DNA of 64,000 nucleotides from Chimonanthus salicifolius. Its lineage: Eukaryota; Streptophyta; Magnoliopsida; Laurales; Calycanthaceae. The notes below the pieces were generated by a model, which did not search any database, was not told where the DNA came from, and was given only the letters and a program-made list of their open reading frames with translations. The position numbers and the translations under genes were made by a program. This document shows positions 33,745 to 44,483 of the stretch, one piece after another (positions within the stretch are counted from its first letter, which is position 1; every line of letters begins with the position of its first letter). The DNA is taken from NCBI GenBank assembly GCA_013350335.1, contig CM023539.1:69398781-69462780 (forward strand), in the 5' to 3' direction.

Positions 33745-36700
33745 TGTAATAACCCGACCCGATTTTTCTGGATTTTAGGGTTTTAGTGGCAGTTGGAGGA
33801 GTGGAGGCCCCGCGGTGGGCCTTGGTTTGCCCGATCTCGAGTTCGGAGACTCGGGGCATTTTGGTAATTTCAAATTATTGTGTACTTTGTCAAAGAAAAA
33901 TATTTTAAAATCACACGTTTTCTCTCCGATGTTTGTCGCTTGATTTATATCAGGTTTTAAATTGTTTTCAAAAGCTTGAGATTTTAATTTTTTTTTTTTT
34001 GGAAAAAAAATATTAATAATAATAATAATAATAAAAATATTTAAATAGTTAAACCTTAACCCTAAACCCTAGCCTATGTTTTTTTCCCCCTTTCCCGCAG
34101 CACTGTAGTACATTTGCTACAATGCCGCCGCCCCCAAATCCCCCCCGTTTTCCCTCTCTCTTCTTCCCTTTTCTTTCATCTTCTTCCCAGCGAACCCTAA
34201 CCCTAAAACCTCTGCCGCCTCCGCCACTCCTTTCTCTCTCTCGACCCCCCTCTCTTCTTCCTCTTTCGCATCTCTCTCCCCTCTCGACCTCGACTTCTTC
34301 TTCTTCCCTTTTCTTTCTTCTCTTTCTTAACCCTAAGTGTCGCCGCCACCATCTCTTCGATCTCTCTTCTTTCCCATCGGTGCTCCACCTCGACTCGCCC
34401 CTTCTCGCCGTTCGGATTTGCTCATCGCCGCCGTCCGGCATTGATCCCGTTGGGCCCAGGTACCCTCTCGTCTTCCCTTTCTCCTTTTCCCTATTTCCTC
34501 TGGTTTTCCCTTCTTTTCCTTCTTCTTTTCCCAGTTTTCCTTGGCTGGGTGCTGAGCCAACTCAGTCGAGTCACTGAGTTGACTCAGCTGGGTTCGTTTC
34601 TGGGCTTTGGTAACCCAGGCCCAGCTCGGCTCTCTCTCGGGCCTTTCTTGGTCCAGTTCGGCCCAGCCTTCGGCCCGACCCGATTTCATGCCCGACCCAG
34701 TTCGGCCCGGCCCGTTTTCAGACCCGGCCTGTTTCGACCCAGTTTCGGGCCCAACCCGATTTCAAACCAAATTTTCCAGTTTCGGGCTCAGTTTTGAGCT
34801 CGGTCCAATTTTGGACCCAGTTTTCAGTTTCGGGCCCACTTCAGTTCTGTTTGGGCCCGACTCGCTTTCGAGCCCGTTTGTAGTCCAGACTTAGTTTGAC
34901 TTATTTTGCCCGGTTACTTATCCTTGTGCTCTTGTTTCAACAGATAGAACTTCCTTCAACCCAGTGGACTCGTTTTCTCGCATTGGATTTCAAAGACACA
35001 CACAGGTGAGGGAACTTATCACCGCTTTTAGCATGCATCTATGCATATTGCTACTATATCCGATGTGCAGGTACGGAATGTGGCGAATGGGGGTCCCCAG
35101 TATTACGAACCACTCGGCAAGGGAACTGTTGATCCTATTATGAGGCGGGTCCCCATCCGGATGTATTCGTATCCGATGCCTGCAGTGGCAATATGAATTG
35201 ATTATTTAAGGTCATAATTGATTGATTGTGTGGTGACATGATTGGAATTTATTTTGATTGATAATATGCTAAGATGTCAGCATGTGAATATGTAATATGT
35301 AGTGGTATATGTCTGATTATGGTGCAACGTATTCTGTTGATAATATACCATTTGATCATGTGATAATTAGTTTGGACTACTAGACGTTATAACATGCTTG
35401 GACGTTAACACGTCAACTAGTGATAAATAGTGATGCATACACCTGATTATTATGTGACGAACTATGTTAATGGCATGTGTAAGTGTAGAGTTAATTATGC
35501 ATACACATAACTAACATATGTGGGATGCCGGTGGGGTATGGGTACTAGGCCACATCAGGGTCTAGAGACTCCCCCTAGGTTGTCGGGTAGTTAGGGTGGG
35601 CATGTTATGTGGGACTGCGCCGTGGATGCGTGGTTGGGATGTGGACTCCCTTGTGATTGGAATTGGGTAGTTGTACCCCTGTATGGGTCAAATGGGCGGT
35701 CTATCTTGTGTTTCTCAGACACACCTATGAGAGAGGTGTCGTCTGATTTAGATAAAAAGGTGCCTGGGAGTCCCAGATAAGGACTAATTGGGAAGTAATT
35801 ATGTTCACCCTAGATAGGCCATTAGGCTGAATGTTGGTTCACCCAAGGCAACCTTAGAGGCCCCTTGCGGTTCCGATACCCGAATGTGTGACGGGTGAGG
35901 TGATCCCCGGATGATAGAGTAGGCTGAGGAGGTGCTCGCCCGCTCATTGGCCGAGGGATGGTACGGTGAGGAACGGCTCCCGCCAGTATGCCTTGTGGTC
36001 CCTAGATAACCGAGTAGGCTGAGGAGGTGCTCGCCTAGGTCGAGGGATGGAGCGGTGAGGGACAGCTCCCGCTGGCATAGTTGTGATCCCTAGATGACCG
36101 AGTATGCTGAGGAGGTGCTCGACTGGGTCGAGGGACGGAGCGGTGAGGGACAGCTCCCGCGGGCATGGTTTATGATCCCTAGATGACAGAGTAGGCTGAG
36201 GAGGTATTCGCCTAGGTTGAGGGACGGAGCGGTGAGGGACAGCTCCCGTTGGCATGGTTTGTGATCCCTAGATGACCGAGTAGGCTGAGGAGGTATTCGC
36301 CTAGGTTGAGGGACGGAGCGGTGAGGGACAGCTCCTGTTGGCATGGTTTGTGATCCCTAGATGACCGAGTAGGCTGAGGAGGTGCTCGCCTAGGTCGAGG
36401 GACGGAGCGGTGAGGGACAGCTCCCGCTGGCATAGTTTGTGATCCCTAGATGACCGAGTAGGCTTTGGAGGTGCTCGCCTAGGTCGAGGGACGATACGGT
36501 GAGGGACAGCTCCCGCTGGTATGGTTTGTGATTCCCTGACTGGTCGAATAGGCTGAGGATGTGCTCGCCCGCTCATTGGTCGAGGGATGGTGCGATGTGA
36601 TGCGATGAGATATTCCAGGCTAGGACACCTGTAGGGTGGGGACAGTCTGTGGTGCGATGAGGTAGTGTATTACCCGCGGTTATGGTATTGGGGTTCATGG

Positions 36701-37669
36701 TTGAGACTTGTGTTGTGGGTGTCGACTCACCAGGAAATTATGGGACGCTTAACGAGTGAGTTCGGCCGGCTCACTCGATAGAAGACCTATAGAATTCTGT
36801 GAGAGGTGGATACACCAGTCTTATGGGCACCAGCATATGGGATCCAAGGTTATAGGTTTGACTATCGAGACTCTGGTGCTTGGTTGATGAGACCATAGAT
36901 GAGCCTGGTTGGGAGTTCGTTGAGGACTGTTGAGGTGGTTACTCCCTCGTGGTAATCAGTTTGGGACTCTAGTGACTCCGACTCTTGGACTAATCGTGGT
37001 ATGTGTGCGAGTTGTCAGGAGAGGGTCATAGGGTCTGACTGAGGATCAGTCTGCGTACCCATGGATGGGTGGACTGTCGCGGTTGGGCACATGAGGAAGT
37101 TACATTGGGTTGGTTAGAGGATGTCCTAGGGGCCCGACTGACGTGGGCCCGTGCTAGGGGTAGGGCACACGTTTATATGGTCATGTATGTAGACGTCCTA
37201 GACATTGATGCGTCCATATGATTATGTGCAGTGTATGCTTGATGACTTATGATGCATGTGTTACCCTCACTGGGCACGTAGAGCTCACCCCTTGCCTCAC
37301 AGGTACTTCATAGAGGAAGGGTTGGCGGGACCCTTCATCAGACTTTGGGCGTAGAGTTGCAGCTTTGTACTTGTTATGGTTTTATTTTGTAATTGGAGAC
37401 TTATTAATGTATTTGAAATATGTGTACGTTTCATTAAGTTGGATGAATGTAATAATGGAATGATGTTATTGTTTCCAATTATGATTAATACTTTATTGGT
37501 TATTGGTTTAATGGTGGGTTGCTGTAGTTGCTTTGAATTCCGGGGGGGGGGGGGGGGGCAGTATCTCCCCTTTATTTTGAAAAAAAAAAATGCCCCTGAA
37601 ATAGAATTAGATCGGTGTTTTGAGACTTTGTAACAGTTTAACGTGCTCGTAGCGGGACGGGTCGTTACA
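33745..37669 (+). repeat. 5' LTR of Element 2 (3925 bp)
   Basis: Starts TGTAATAACCCGACCCG, ends GGGTCGTTACA. Internal landmarks: an AATAATAAT microsatellite near 34012-34033, telobox-like CCCTAAACCCTAG at 34062, polypyrimidine stretch 34085-34420, GC-rich GGCCCGACCCG-type sequence 34620-34880, an 89-bp minisatellite 35900-36600, and a run of 17 G at 37542-37558. The reading frames in the pyrimidine-rich and minisatellite parts are compositional artefacts. Confidence 0.9.
35900..36600 (+). repeat. 89-bp minisatellite in Element 2 5' LTR
   Basis: Anchor TAGATGACCGAGTAGGCTG (or close variants) starts at 36003, 36091, 36180, 36269, 36358 and 36447: spacing 88, 89, 89, 89, 89. Degenerate units lie at both ends, giving about eight. 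The unit also holds GGAGCGGTGAGGGACAGCTC. As 89 is not a multiple of three, the antisense reading frames rotate through the array, which argues against a coding role. Confidence 0.92.
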
Positions 37670-37671
37670 GT

Positions 37672-37683
37672 TGGTATCAGAGC
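37672..37683 (+). other. Primer binding site of Element 2 (initiator Met-tRNA type)
   Basis: TGGTATCAGAGC two bases after the 5' LTR end at 37669, the same string and spacing as in Element 1. Confidence 0.9.
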
Positions 37684-40252
37684 ACGGTTCAACTCTCGGA
37701 CTGTGCATGGGTCAGAGATGTGTGAGATAATGAGCAGAGGTTAAGTTCATCCCCTGTGTGATAGGGTAGATGGAACCTATTTCCATGGTGGTGTTTTGAC
37801 TTCCCTAAGTTGTTGTGGTAAGTTTGATCGGATGGCCCTTGTGCTTGGTCAAACTTTCGTTTTGTGGATTGACTGGTGGTGAGAATGAGTACTTGTTAGA
37901 GTAGGGGAAACCGTACTGAGGATGGTAACCCCGAGGCCTTAGAGATTCCCCGACCCGTGATAGAGACTTTGGAGAACCAAGTGTTGGTGAGCAGATTGTT
38001 TACCTCCGCTGTCAATGTGTGTATGCAGAAGGCCTGAAGTATCTTGCTAGCGAGAAGTCAGAGTAATTGACTTGAGTACGACTTCAGTGCAGTAATCTGA
38101 GTGTGGCAGCAACACCCCGTATGGGTTGATACATCCTATTGATGCGAGTGATGTGATAGTGCCCCTTTGTTTTTGGTTCTGAAACTTGACCTGATTCAGA
38201 TACGTGGCTCCCTCGATGACTTTGAGCTTCGTCATGGTTTGAGTTTGGGAGTATGTGTGGTGGAGACGCCTTGTTTGTCACGTCTCCATTGGAGTGATTG
38301 GCGAATATTGTGCAGGATTATATGTAGTGTATTATAGCAAAAGATAGATCTCTTAACCATTGGAGATGTTCTATTTAGAGACAGTGTTTTACCGTCAGTC
38401 AGGGTGTTGAGGGACCTAATCACCGTGTGGCTTGTCAGTCAGTTTGAGTTGAGAGGGCACTGGGATGCCAGGCGTTGGGGTGACACTGACAGGGGTGTTG
38501 GACTTAGAGGCTTGATTTATGGGCCAGAGTCGGTGGGACCTGTTCGTCCATGTATTTCGTCTGGGATGCTCCGACTTTGTTGGCCAAGAAGAACGGTGAC
38601 TTGTTGAGATTTTGTGCAAATGGTCGACGATTGAGCAGAGTTACATAATGGAGTGAGGTTTTTCCTCCTGGGAATTGACGACTAGTTGAGACAGCTAGAA
38701 GGACCCATGTTGCTACTTGAAGATGTGTTTTCATTCGAGATCTTATCGGGTGCGAGTCTTGACCCCATAGACGTAGCTATCTGGCAATGTGGTTTCGACA
38801 GGTAGTGCGACAGGTTTGTCAGGATGGGACTGAGGTTGTGTCTGGCAGTTTATTCAGATTACTCCAGGTGACCGTGCTTACATTAGATTGGTCAAAGAGA
38901 ACGGTTAACTCTTGGTACGATATCAGTGAGACAATTTTTCTTGAGTGGAGGCAGACGACCATTATAGTGATGATAGTACTAGAGATAGAGAAAAGTTTGT
39001 GGGCGTGCAGCTTATTGTGATGTTTCCAGGGATGATAATGGTTATGTGCTAATACAGGATGGTTAATTGGTTGCTTCTAATTCGAGACGACTTGATATTG
39101 ATGAGTAAAACTTTCCACTAATAGCTCGGGATGGATGTTGATGGTGTTGCGCTCGGGTTGGAGATATCCATTGTTGAGAGAGATTATGAGTATCCCCCAT
39201 CACTGTGGTTTTGAACACTTGTTTGTTCAGGAAGAATTGAGCATGAAGCGGACGTGATGGATGAAGTTGATGGAGTGGTTGTTGATCAGGTGCAGAGACT
39301 ATAGTGGCCAGTCAATACAACGAGATGGTTCAGCCAGTGTTGGGTGACAGAACCCCGGAGAATCAGCGTTCAAGTGCAGAGACAGCCAGACTTCGGGGTT
39401 TTGTGATGTATGGTGGTGGACCAGACATCTAGGCTGTGAGACCTGATGGCGACTTGACTCTCTAGAGCAGGTTGGTAATAGCTCAGCTTGAGTGGTGCCA
39501 GGTGGAGATGTTTCAACTCCTTATTCATCATGGGTTAGTGGTACAGATGGTAGTGGATGGATTGGCAGAACTCACTTATCTCCTTGGAGTAAGGATGCCC
39601 GACTTCTTGGAACCTTTTGGACTGGTTTGGATTGAGCAGAGAGTTAGTCTGTGTGAGATGGCAGTGTCAACAATGTCAGTTCGAGATTTAAGACTTGTCC
39701 ATCAGATTAGACAATGTTACAGAGAGTTGTGTGCTCAACCGTGTTACAGCTCAGCGGGACTGTTTGTGGATAGATAGCCGGTCAAGACAGACCATGCAGA
39801 TTTCAGAGGACATGTATTATGCCTTGCACTCTTCGTTATGAAATGAGTTAAGAGGATTGTTGACTCCTGGTAGGACTTGAGCACAGTGACAGCTTCATAC
39901 AGGCAGTTTAACAGTTCTTTGCGAAGCACTATGTGGCTGACTTTATAAATTGCCCTTGTATTAGGTGGAGATCTTGAAGCAATTCTGTTGAGACCGAATA
40001 TGTTCAGAGGGACTACCGAGCTGATGAAGTTGATCAGGTAGAAATCATTAGTTTCGAAGGTGCTCCAGATTGTTGTCTAAGTGGTTCAGCTGTTCGTGGT
40101 GCCTTATGGCAAGGTTATTCCTTCGAGTCAGATGTTGTATTTTGTAGTGAGGAAATTGGCTTGAGGGTGAGTTTCAGTTCTGCGGAGACAGTTTTTACTT
40201 AGATTTTCTTACGAGATTTGAGCCTAAGGTGAATTTCGAAGACGAAATTCCT
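37684..40252 (+). pseudogene. Element 2 interior, heavily decayed pol-like sequence
   Basis: Only traces remain. Near 38583-38645 the frame reading AKKNGDLLRFCANGRRLSRVT resembles the gypsy reverse transcriptase box KKKDG-S-R-C-DYR-LN-VT with several key residues replaced. The tail (GAATTTCGAAGACGAAATTC) matches the stretch that precedes gypsy polypurine tracts. Nothing else in the 2.6 kb is recognisable to me, and it is about half the length of a normal gag-pol. The 101-codon reading frame at 39472-39777 has no domain I can identify. Confidence 0.5.
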
Positions 40253-40261
40253 TAAAGGGGG
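40253..40261 (+). other. Polypurine tract of Element 2
   Basis: TAAAGGGGG lies six bases before the 3' LTR start at 40268, following GAAGACGAAATTCC. Confidence 0.75.
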
Positions 40262-40267
40262 TAGTAT

Positions 40268-43200
40268 TGTAATAACCCGACCCGATTTTTCTGGATTTTA
40301 GGGTTTTGGTGGCAGTTGGAGGAGTGTACGCCCCGCGGTGGGCCTTGGTTTGCCCGATCTTGAGTTCGGAGACTCGGGGCATTTTGGTAATTTCAAATTA
40401 TTATGTACTTTGTCAAAGAAAAATATTTTAAAATCACACGTTTTCTCTCCGATGTTTGTCGCTTGATTTATATCGGGTTTTAAATTGTTCACAAAAGCTT
40501 GAGATTTTAATTTTTTTTTTTGGAAAAAAATTTAATAATAATAATAATAATAATATTTAAATAGTTAAACCTTAACCCTAAACCCTAGCCTATGTTTTTT
40601 TCCCCCTTTCCCCCAAATCCCTCCCGTTTTCCCTCTCTCTTCTTCCCTTTTCTTTCATCTTCTTCCCAGCGAACCCTAACCCTAAAACCTCCACCGCCTC
40701 CGCCACTCCTTTCTCTCTCTCGACCCCCTCTCTTCTTCCTCTCTCGCGTTTCTCTCCCCTCTCGACCTCAACTTCTTCTTCTTCCCTTTTCTTTCTTCTC
40801 TTTCTTAACCCTAAGTGTCGCCACCACCATCTCTTCGATCTCTCTTCTCTCTCGTCGCTGCTCCACCTCGACTCACCCCTTCTCGCCATTCGGATTTGCT
40901 TATCGCCGCCGTCTGGCATTGATCCCGTTGGGCCCAGGTACCCTCTCGTCTTCCCTTTCTCCTTTTCCCTATTTCCTCTGGTTTTCCCTTCTTTTCCTTC
41001 TTCTTTTCCCAGTTTTCCTTGGCTGGGTGCTGAGCCAACTCAGTCCAGTCACTGAGTTGACTCAGCTGGGTTCGTTTCTAGGCTTTGGTAACCCAGGTCC
41101 AGCTCGGCTCTCTTTCGGGCCTTTCTTGGTCCAGTTCGACCCAACCTTCGGCCCGACCCGATTTCATGCCCGACCCAGTTCGGCCTGGCCCGTTTTCAAG
41201 CCCGGCTCGTTTCGACCCAATTTCGGGCCCGACCCGATTTCAAACCAAATTTTCCAGTTTCGGGCTCAGTTTTGAGCTCGGTCCAAATTTGGACCCAGTT
41301 TTCAGTTTCGGGCCCACTTCAGTTCTGCTTGGGCACGACTCGCTTTCAGGCCCGTTTGTAGTCCAGACTTAGTTTGACTGATTTTGCCCGGTTACTTATC
41401 CTTGTGCTCTTGTTTCAACAGATCGAACTTCCTTCAACCCAGCGGACTCGTTGTCTCGCATTGCATTTCAACGACACACACAGGTGAGGAACTTATCACC
41501 GCTTTTAGCATGCATCTATGCATATTACTACTATATCCGATGTGCGGGTACGAAATGTGGCGAATGGGGGTCCCCAGTATTACGAACCACTCGGAAAGGG
41601 AACTATTGATCCTATTATGAGGCGGGTCCCCATCCTGATGTATTCGTATCCGATGCCTGCAGAGGCAATATGAATTGATTATTTAAGGTCATAATTGATT
41701 GATTGTGTGGTGACATGATTGGAATTTATTTTGGTTGATAATATGCTAAGATGTCAGCATGTGAATATGTAATATGTAGTGGTATATGTCTGATTATGGT
41801 GCAACGTATTCTGTTTATAATATACCATTTGATCATGTGATAATTAGTTTGGACTGCTAGTCGTTATAACATGCTTGGACGTTAACATGTCAACTAGTGA
41901 TAAATAGTGATGCATACACCTAATTATTATGTGACGAACTATGCTAATGGCATGTGTAAGTGTAGAGTTAATTATGCATACATATAACTAACGTTTGTGG
42001 GATGCCGGTGGGGTATGGGTACTAGGCCACATCAGGGTCTAGAGACTCCCCCTAGCTTGTCGGGTAGTTAGGGTGGGCATGTTGTGTGGGACCGCGCCGT
42101 GGATGCGTGGTTGGGATGTGGACTCCCTTGTGATTGGAATTGGGTAGTTGTACCCCTGTATGGGTCAAATGGGCGGTCTATCTTGTGTTTCTCAGACACA
42201 CCTATGAGAGACGTGTCGTCTGATTTAGATAAAAAGGTGCCTGGGAGTCCCAGATAAGGACTAATTGGGAAGTAATTATGTTAACCCTAGATAGGCCATC
42301 AGGCTGAATGTTGGTTCACCCAAGGCAACCTTAGAGGCCCCTTGCGGTTCCGATACCCGAATCTGTGACGGGTGAGGTGATCCCCGGATGATCGAGTAGG
42401 CTGAGGAGGTGCTCGCTCGCTCATTGGCCGAGGGATGGTACGGTGAGGAACGGCTCCCGCCAGTATGCCTTGTGGTCCCTAGATGACCGAGTAGGCTGAG
42501 GAGGTGCTCGCCTAGGTCGACAGATGGAGCGGTGAGGGACAGCTCCCGCTGGCATAGTTTGTGGTCCCTAGATGACCGAGTAGGCTGAGGAGGTGCTCGC
42601 CTAGGTCGAGGGACGGAGCGGTGAGGGACAGCTCCCGTTGGCATAGTTGTGATCCCTAGATGACCGAGTATGCTGAGGAGGTGCTCGCCTGGGTCGAGGG
42701 ACGGAGCGGTGAGGGACAGCTCCCGCTGGCATGGTTTGTGATCCCTAGATGACCGAGTAGGCTGAGGAGGTGTTCACCTAGGTTGAGGGACGGCATGGTT
42801 TGTGATCCCTAGATGACCGGGTAGGCTGAGGAGGTACTCGCTTAGGTCGAGGGACGGAGCGGTGAGGGACAGCTCCCATTGGCATAGTTTGTGATCCCTA
42901 GATGACCGAGTAGGCTGTGGAGGTGCTCGCCTAGGTCGAGGGACGATGCGGTGAGGGACAGCTCCCGCTGGTATGGTTTGTGATTCCCTGACTGGTTGAA
43001 TAGGCTGAGGATGTGCTCACCCGCTCATTGGTTGAGGGATGGTGCGATGTGATACGATGAGATATTCCAGGCTAGGACACCTGTAGGGTGGGGACAGTCT
43101 GTGGTGCGATGAGGTAGTGTATTACCCACGGTTATGGTATTGGGGTTCATGGTTGAGACTTGTGTTGTGGGTGTCGACTCACCAGGAAATTATGGGATGC

Positions 43201-44152
43201 TTAACGAGTGAGTTCGGCCGGCTCACTCGATAGAAGACCTATAGAATTCTGTGAGAGGTGGATACACCAGTTGTGTGGACACCAGCATATGGGATCCAAG
43301 GTTATAGGTTTGACTATCGAGACTCTGGTGCTTGGTTGATGAGACCATAGAAGAGCCTGGTTGGCAGTTCGTTGAGGACTGTTGAGGTGGTTACTCCCTC
43401 GTGGTAATCAGTTTGGGACTCTAGTGAGTCCGACTCTTGGACTGGTCGTGGTATGTGTGCGAGTTGTCAGGAAAGGGTCATTGGTCTAGTTGAGGACTGG
43501 AGACCCCAGTCTGACTGAGGATCAGTCTGCGTACCCGTGGATGGGTGGACTGTCGCGGTTGGGCACATGAGGGAGTTACATTGGGTTGGTTAGAGGATGT
43601 CCTAGGGGCCCGACTGACGTGGGCCCGTGCTAGGGGTAGGGTACACGTTTATATGGTCATGCATGTAGACATCCTAGACATTGATGCGTCCATATGATTA
43701 TGTGCAGTGTATGCTTGATGACTTATGATGTATGTGTTACCCTCACTGGGCATGTAGAGCTCACCCCTTGCCTCACAGGTACTTCATAGAGGAAGGGTTG
43801 GCGGGACCCTCCATCAGACTTTGGGCGTAGAGTTGCAGCTTTGTACTTGTTATGGTTTTATTTTGTAATTGGAGACTTATTAATGTATTTGAGATATGTG
43901 TATGTTTCATTAAGTTGGATGAATGTAATAATGGAATGATGTTATTGTTTCCAATTATGATTAATACTTTATTGGTTATTGGTTTAATGGTGTGTTTACG
44001 TAGTTGCTTTGAGTTGCCGGGGGGGTAGGGGCGGGGGCATTATCTCCCCTTTATTTTGAAAAAAAAAAAAAAATGCCCCTCAAATAGAATTAGATCGGTG
44101 TTTTGAGACTTTGTAACAATTTAACGTGCTCGTAGCGGGACTGGTCGTTACA
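40268..44152 (+). repeat. 3' LTR of Element 2 (3885 bp)
   Basis: Aligns along its length with 33745-37669. Compared with it, about 35 bp are missing near 40612 (the CGCAGCACTGTAGTACATTT region), and a short extra phrase occurs near 43485. The minisatellite (42385-43045) has one truncated unit near 42782-42815, and the long G run is interrupted by TA and C (44019-44037). It ends at 44152 and is followed by GTTGT. Confidence 0.9.
42385..43045 (+). repeat. 89-bp minisatellite in Element 2 3' LTR
   Basis: Same unit as 35900-36600; anchors at 42480, 42569, 42657, 42746, a truncated unit with anchor near 42807, and 42899. Copy content differs from the 5' LTR, so the array has changed since insertion by unit loss or conversion. 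Confidence 0.88.
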
Positions 44153-44483
44153 GTTGTCATCTTTGCAAGATGTATTCCACATTTCTATGTTGAAGAAATA
44201 CAATCCTAATCCTTCACATGTGTTGAACGTGCAAGATGTTGATGTGCAAAGTGACGTAGCTTATGTGGAGAAGCCGGTCAGAATGATCGAGAAGGAATAG
44301 AGGGTGCTATGGAACCGAGCCATTCAGTTCGTCAAGGTGGTATGGGATCGACATGGTAATGAGGAAGCCACCTGGGAATTTGAATCAGAAATGAGAGCAG
44401 CTCATCCTGAGTTTTTTGTATAAGTTGTTTGAAACCCTACTTCGCTCGATTTTCGGGACAAAAATTTCAAAAGAGGGTAATAT
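44153..44483 (+). pseudogene. Integrase C-terminus and chromodomain of Element 0, part 3
   Basis: After the right target duplication GTTGT (44153-44157) the integrase resumes: DVFHISMLKKYNPNPSHVL, then VEKPVRMIEKE with a CAA/CAG-to-TAG stop near 44297, then the chromodomain (FVKVVWDRHGNEEATWEFES) and AHPEFFV with a stop near 44420. It matches 17400-17670 closely. It is followed by CTACTTCGCTCGATTTTCGG and the polypurine tract CAAAAGAGGG (44468-44477). Confidence 0.9.

Larger units (their letters stand above)
33745..44152 (+). mobile_element. Element 2: second non-autonomous LTR element, 10.4 kb
   Basis: Bounded by GTTGT at 33740-33744 and 44153-44157. LTRs of 3925 and 3885 bp flank an interior of only about 2.6 kb (37670-40267) with a good primer site and polypurine tract but no intact domain. 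Its LTR begins TGTAATAACCCGACCCG and ends CGTAGCGGGACKGGTCGTTACA-like, a different family from Element 1 but related to the solo LTR at 54287. About 8 substitutions are visible in the first ~240 bp of the LTR pair (about 3%), so it is clearly older than Element 1. Confidence 0.9.

Noticed and set aside
34060..34080. CCCTAAACCCTAG in Element 2 as a telomere-repeat insertion
   Set aside because: Two units only, in both LTRs, in a promoter/leader-like context; a telobox-like site is more economical.
34122..34577. 151-codon Pro/Ser/Leu-rich reading frame, and the matching 227-codon frame at 40592-41275
   Set aside because: They lie in the pyrimidine-rich part of the two Element 2 LTRs. The composition explains the openness, frames on the opposite strand are open too, and the two LTR copies do not keep the same start or length.
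35944..36576. Overlapping minus-strand frames with repeated VPHRSVPRPRR
   Set aside because: They follow from the 89-bp minisatellite, whose period is not a multiple of three, so no single frame continues through the array.
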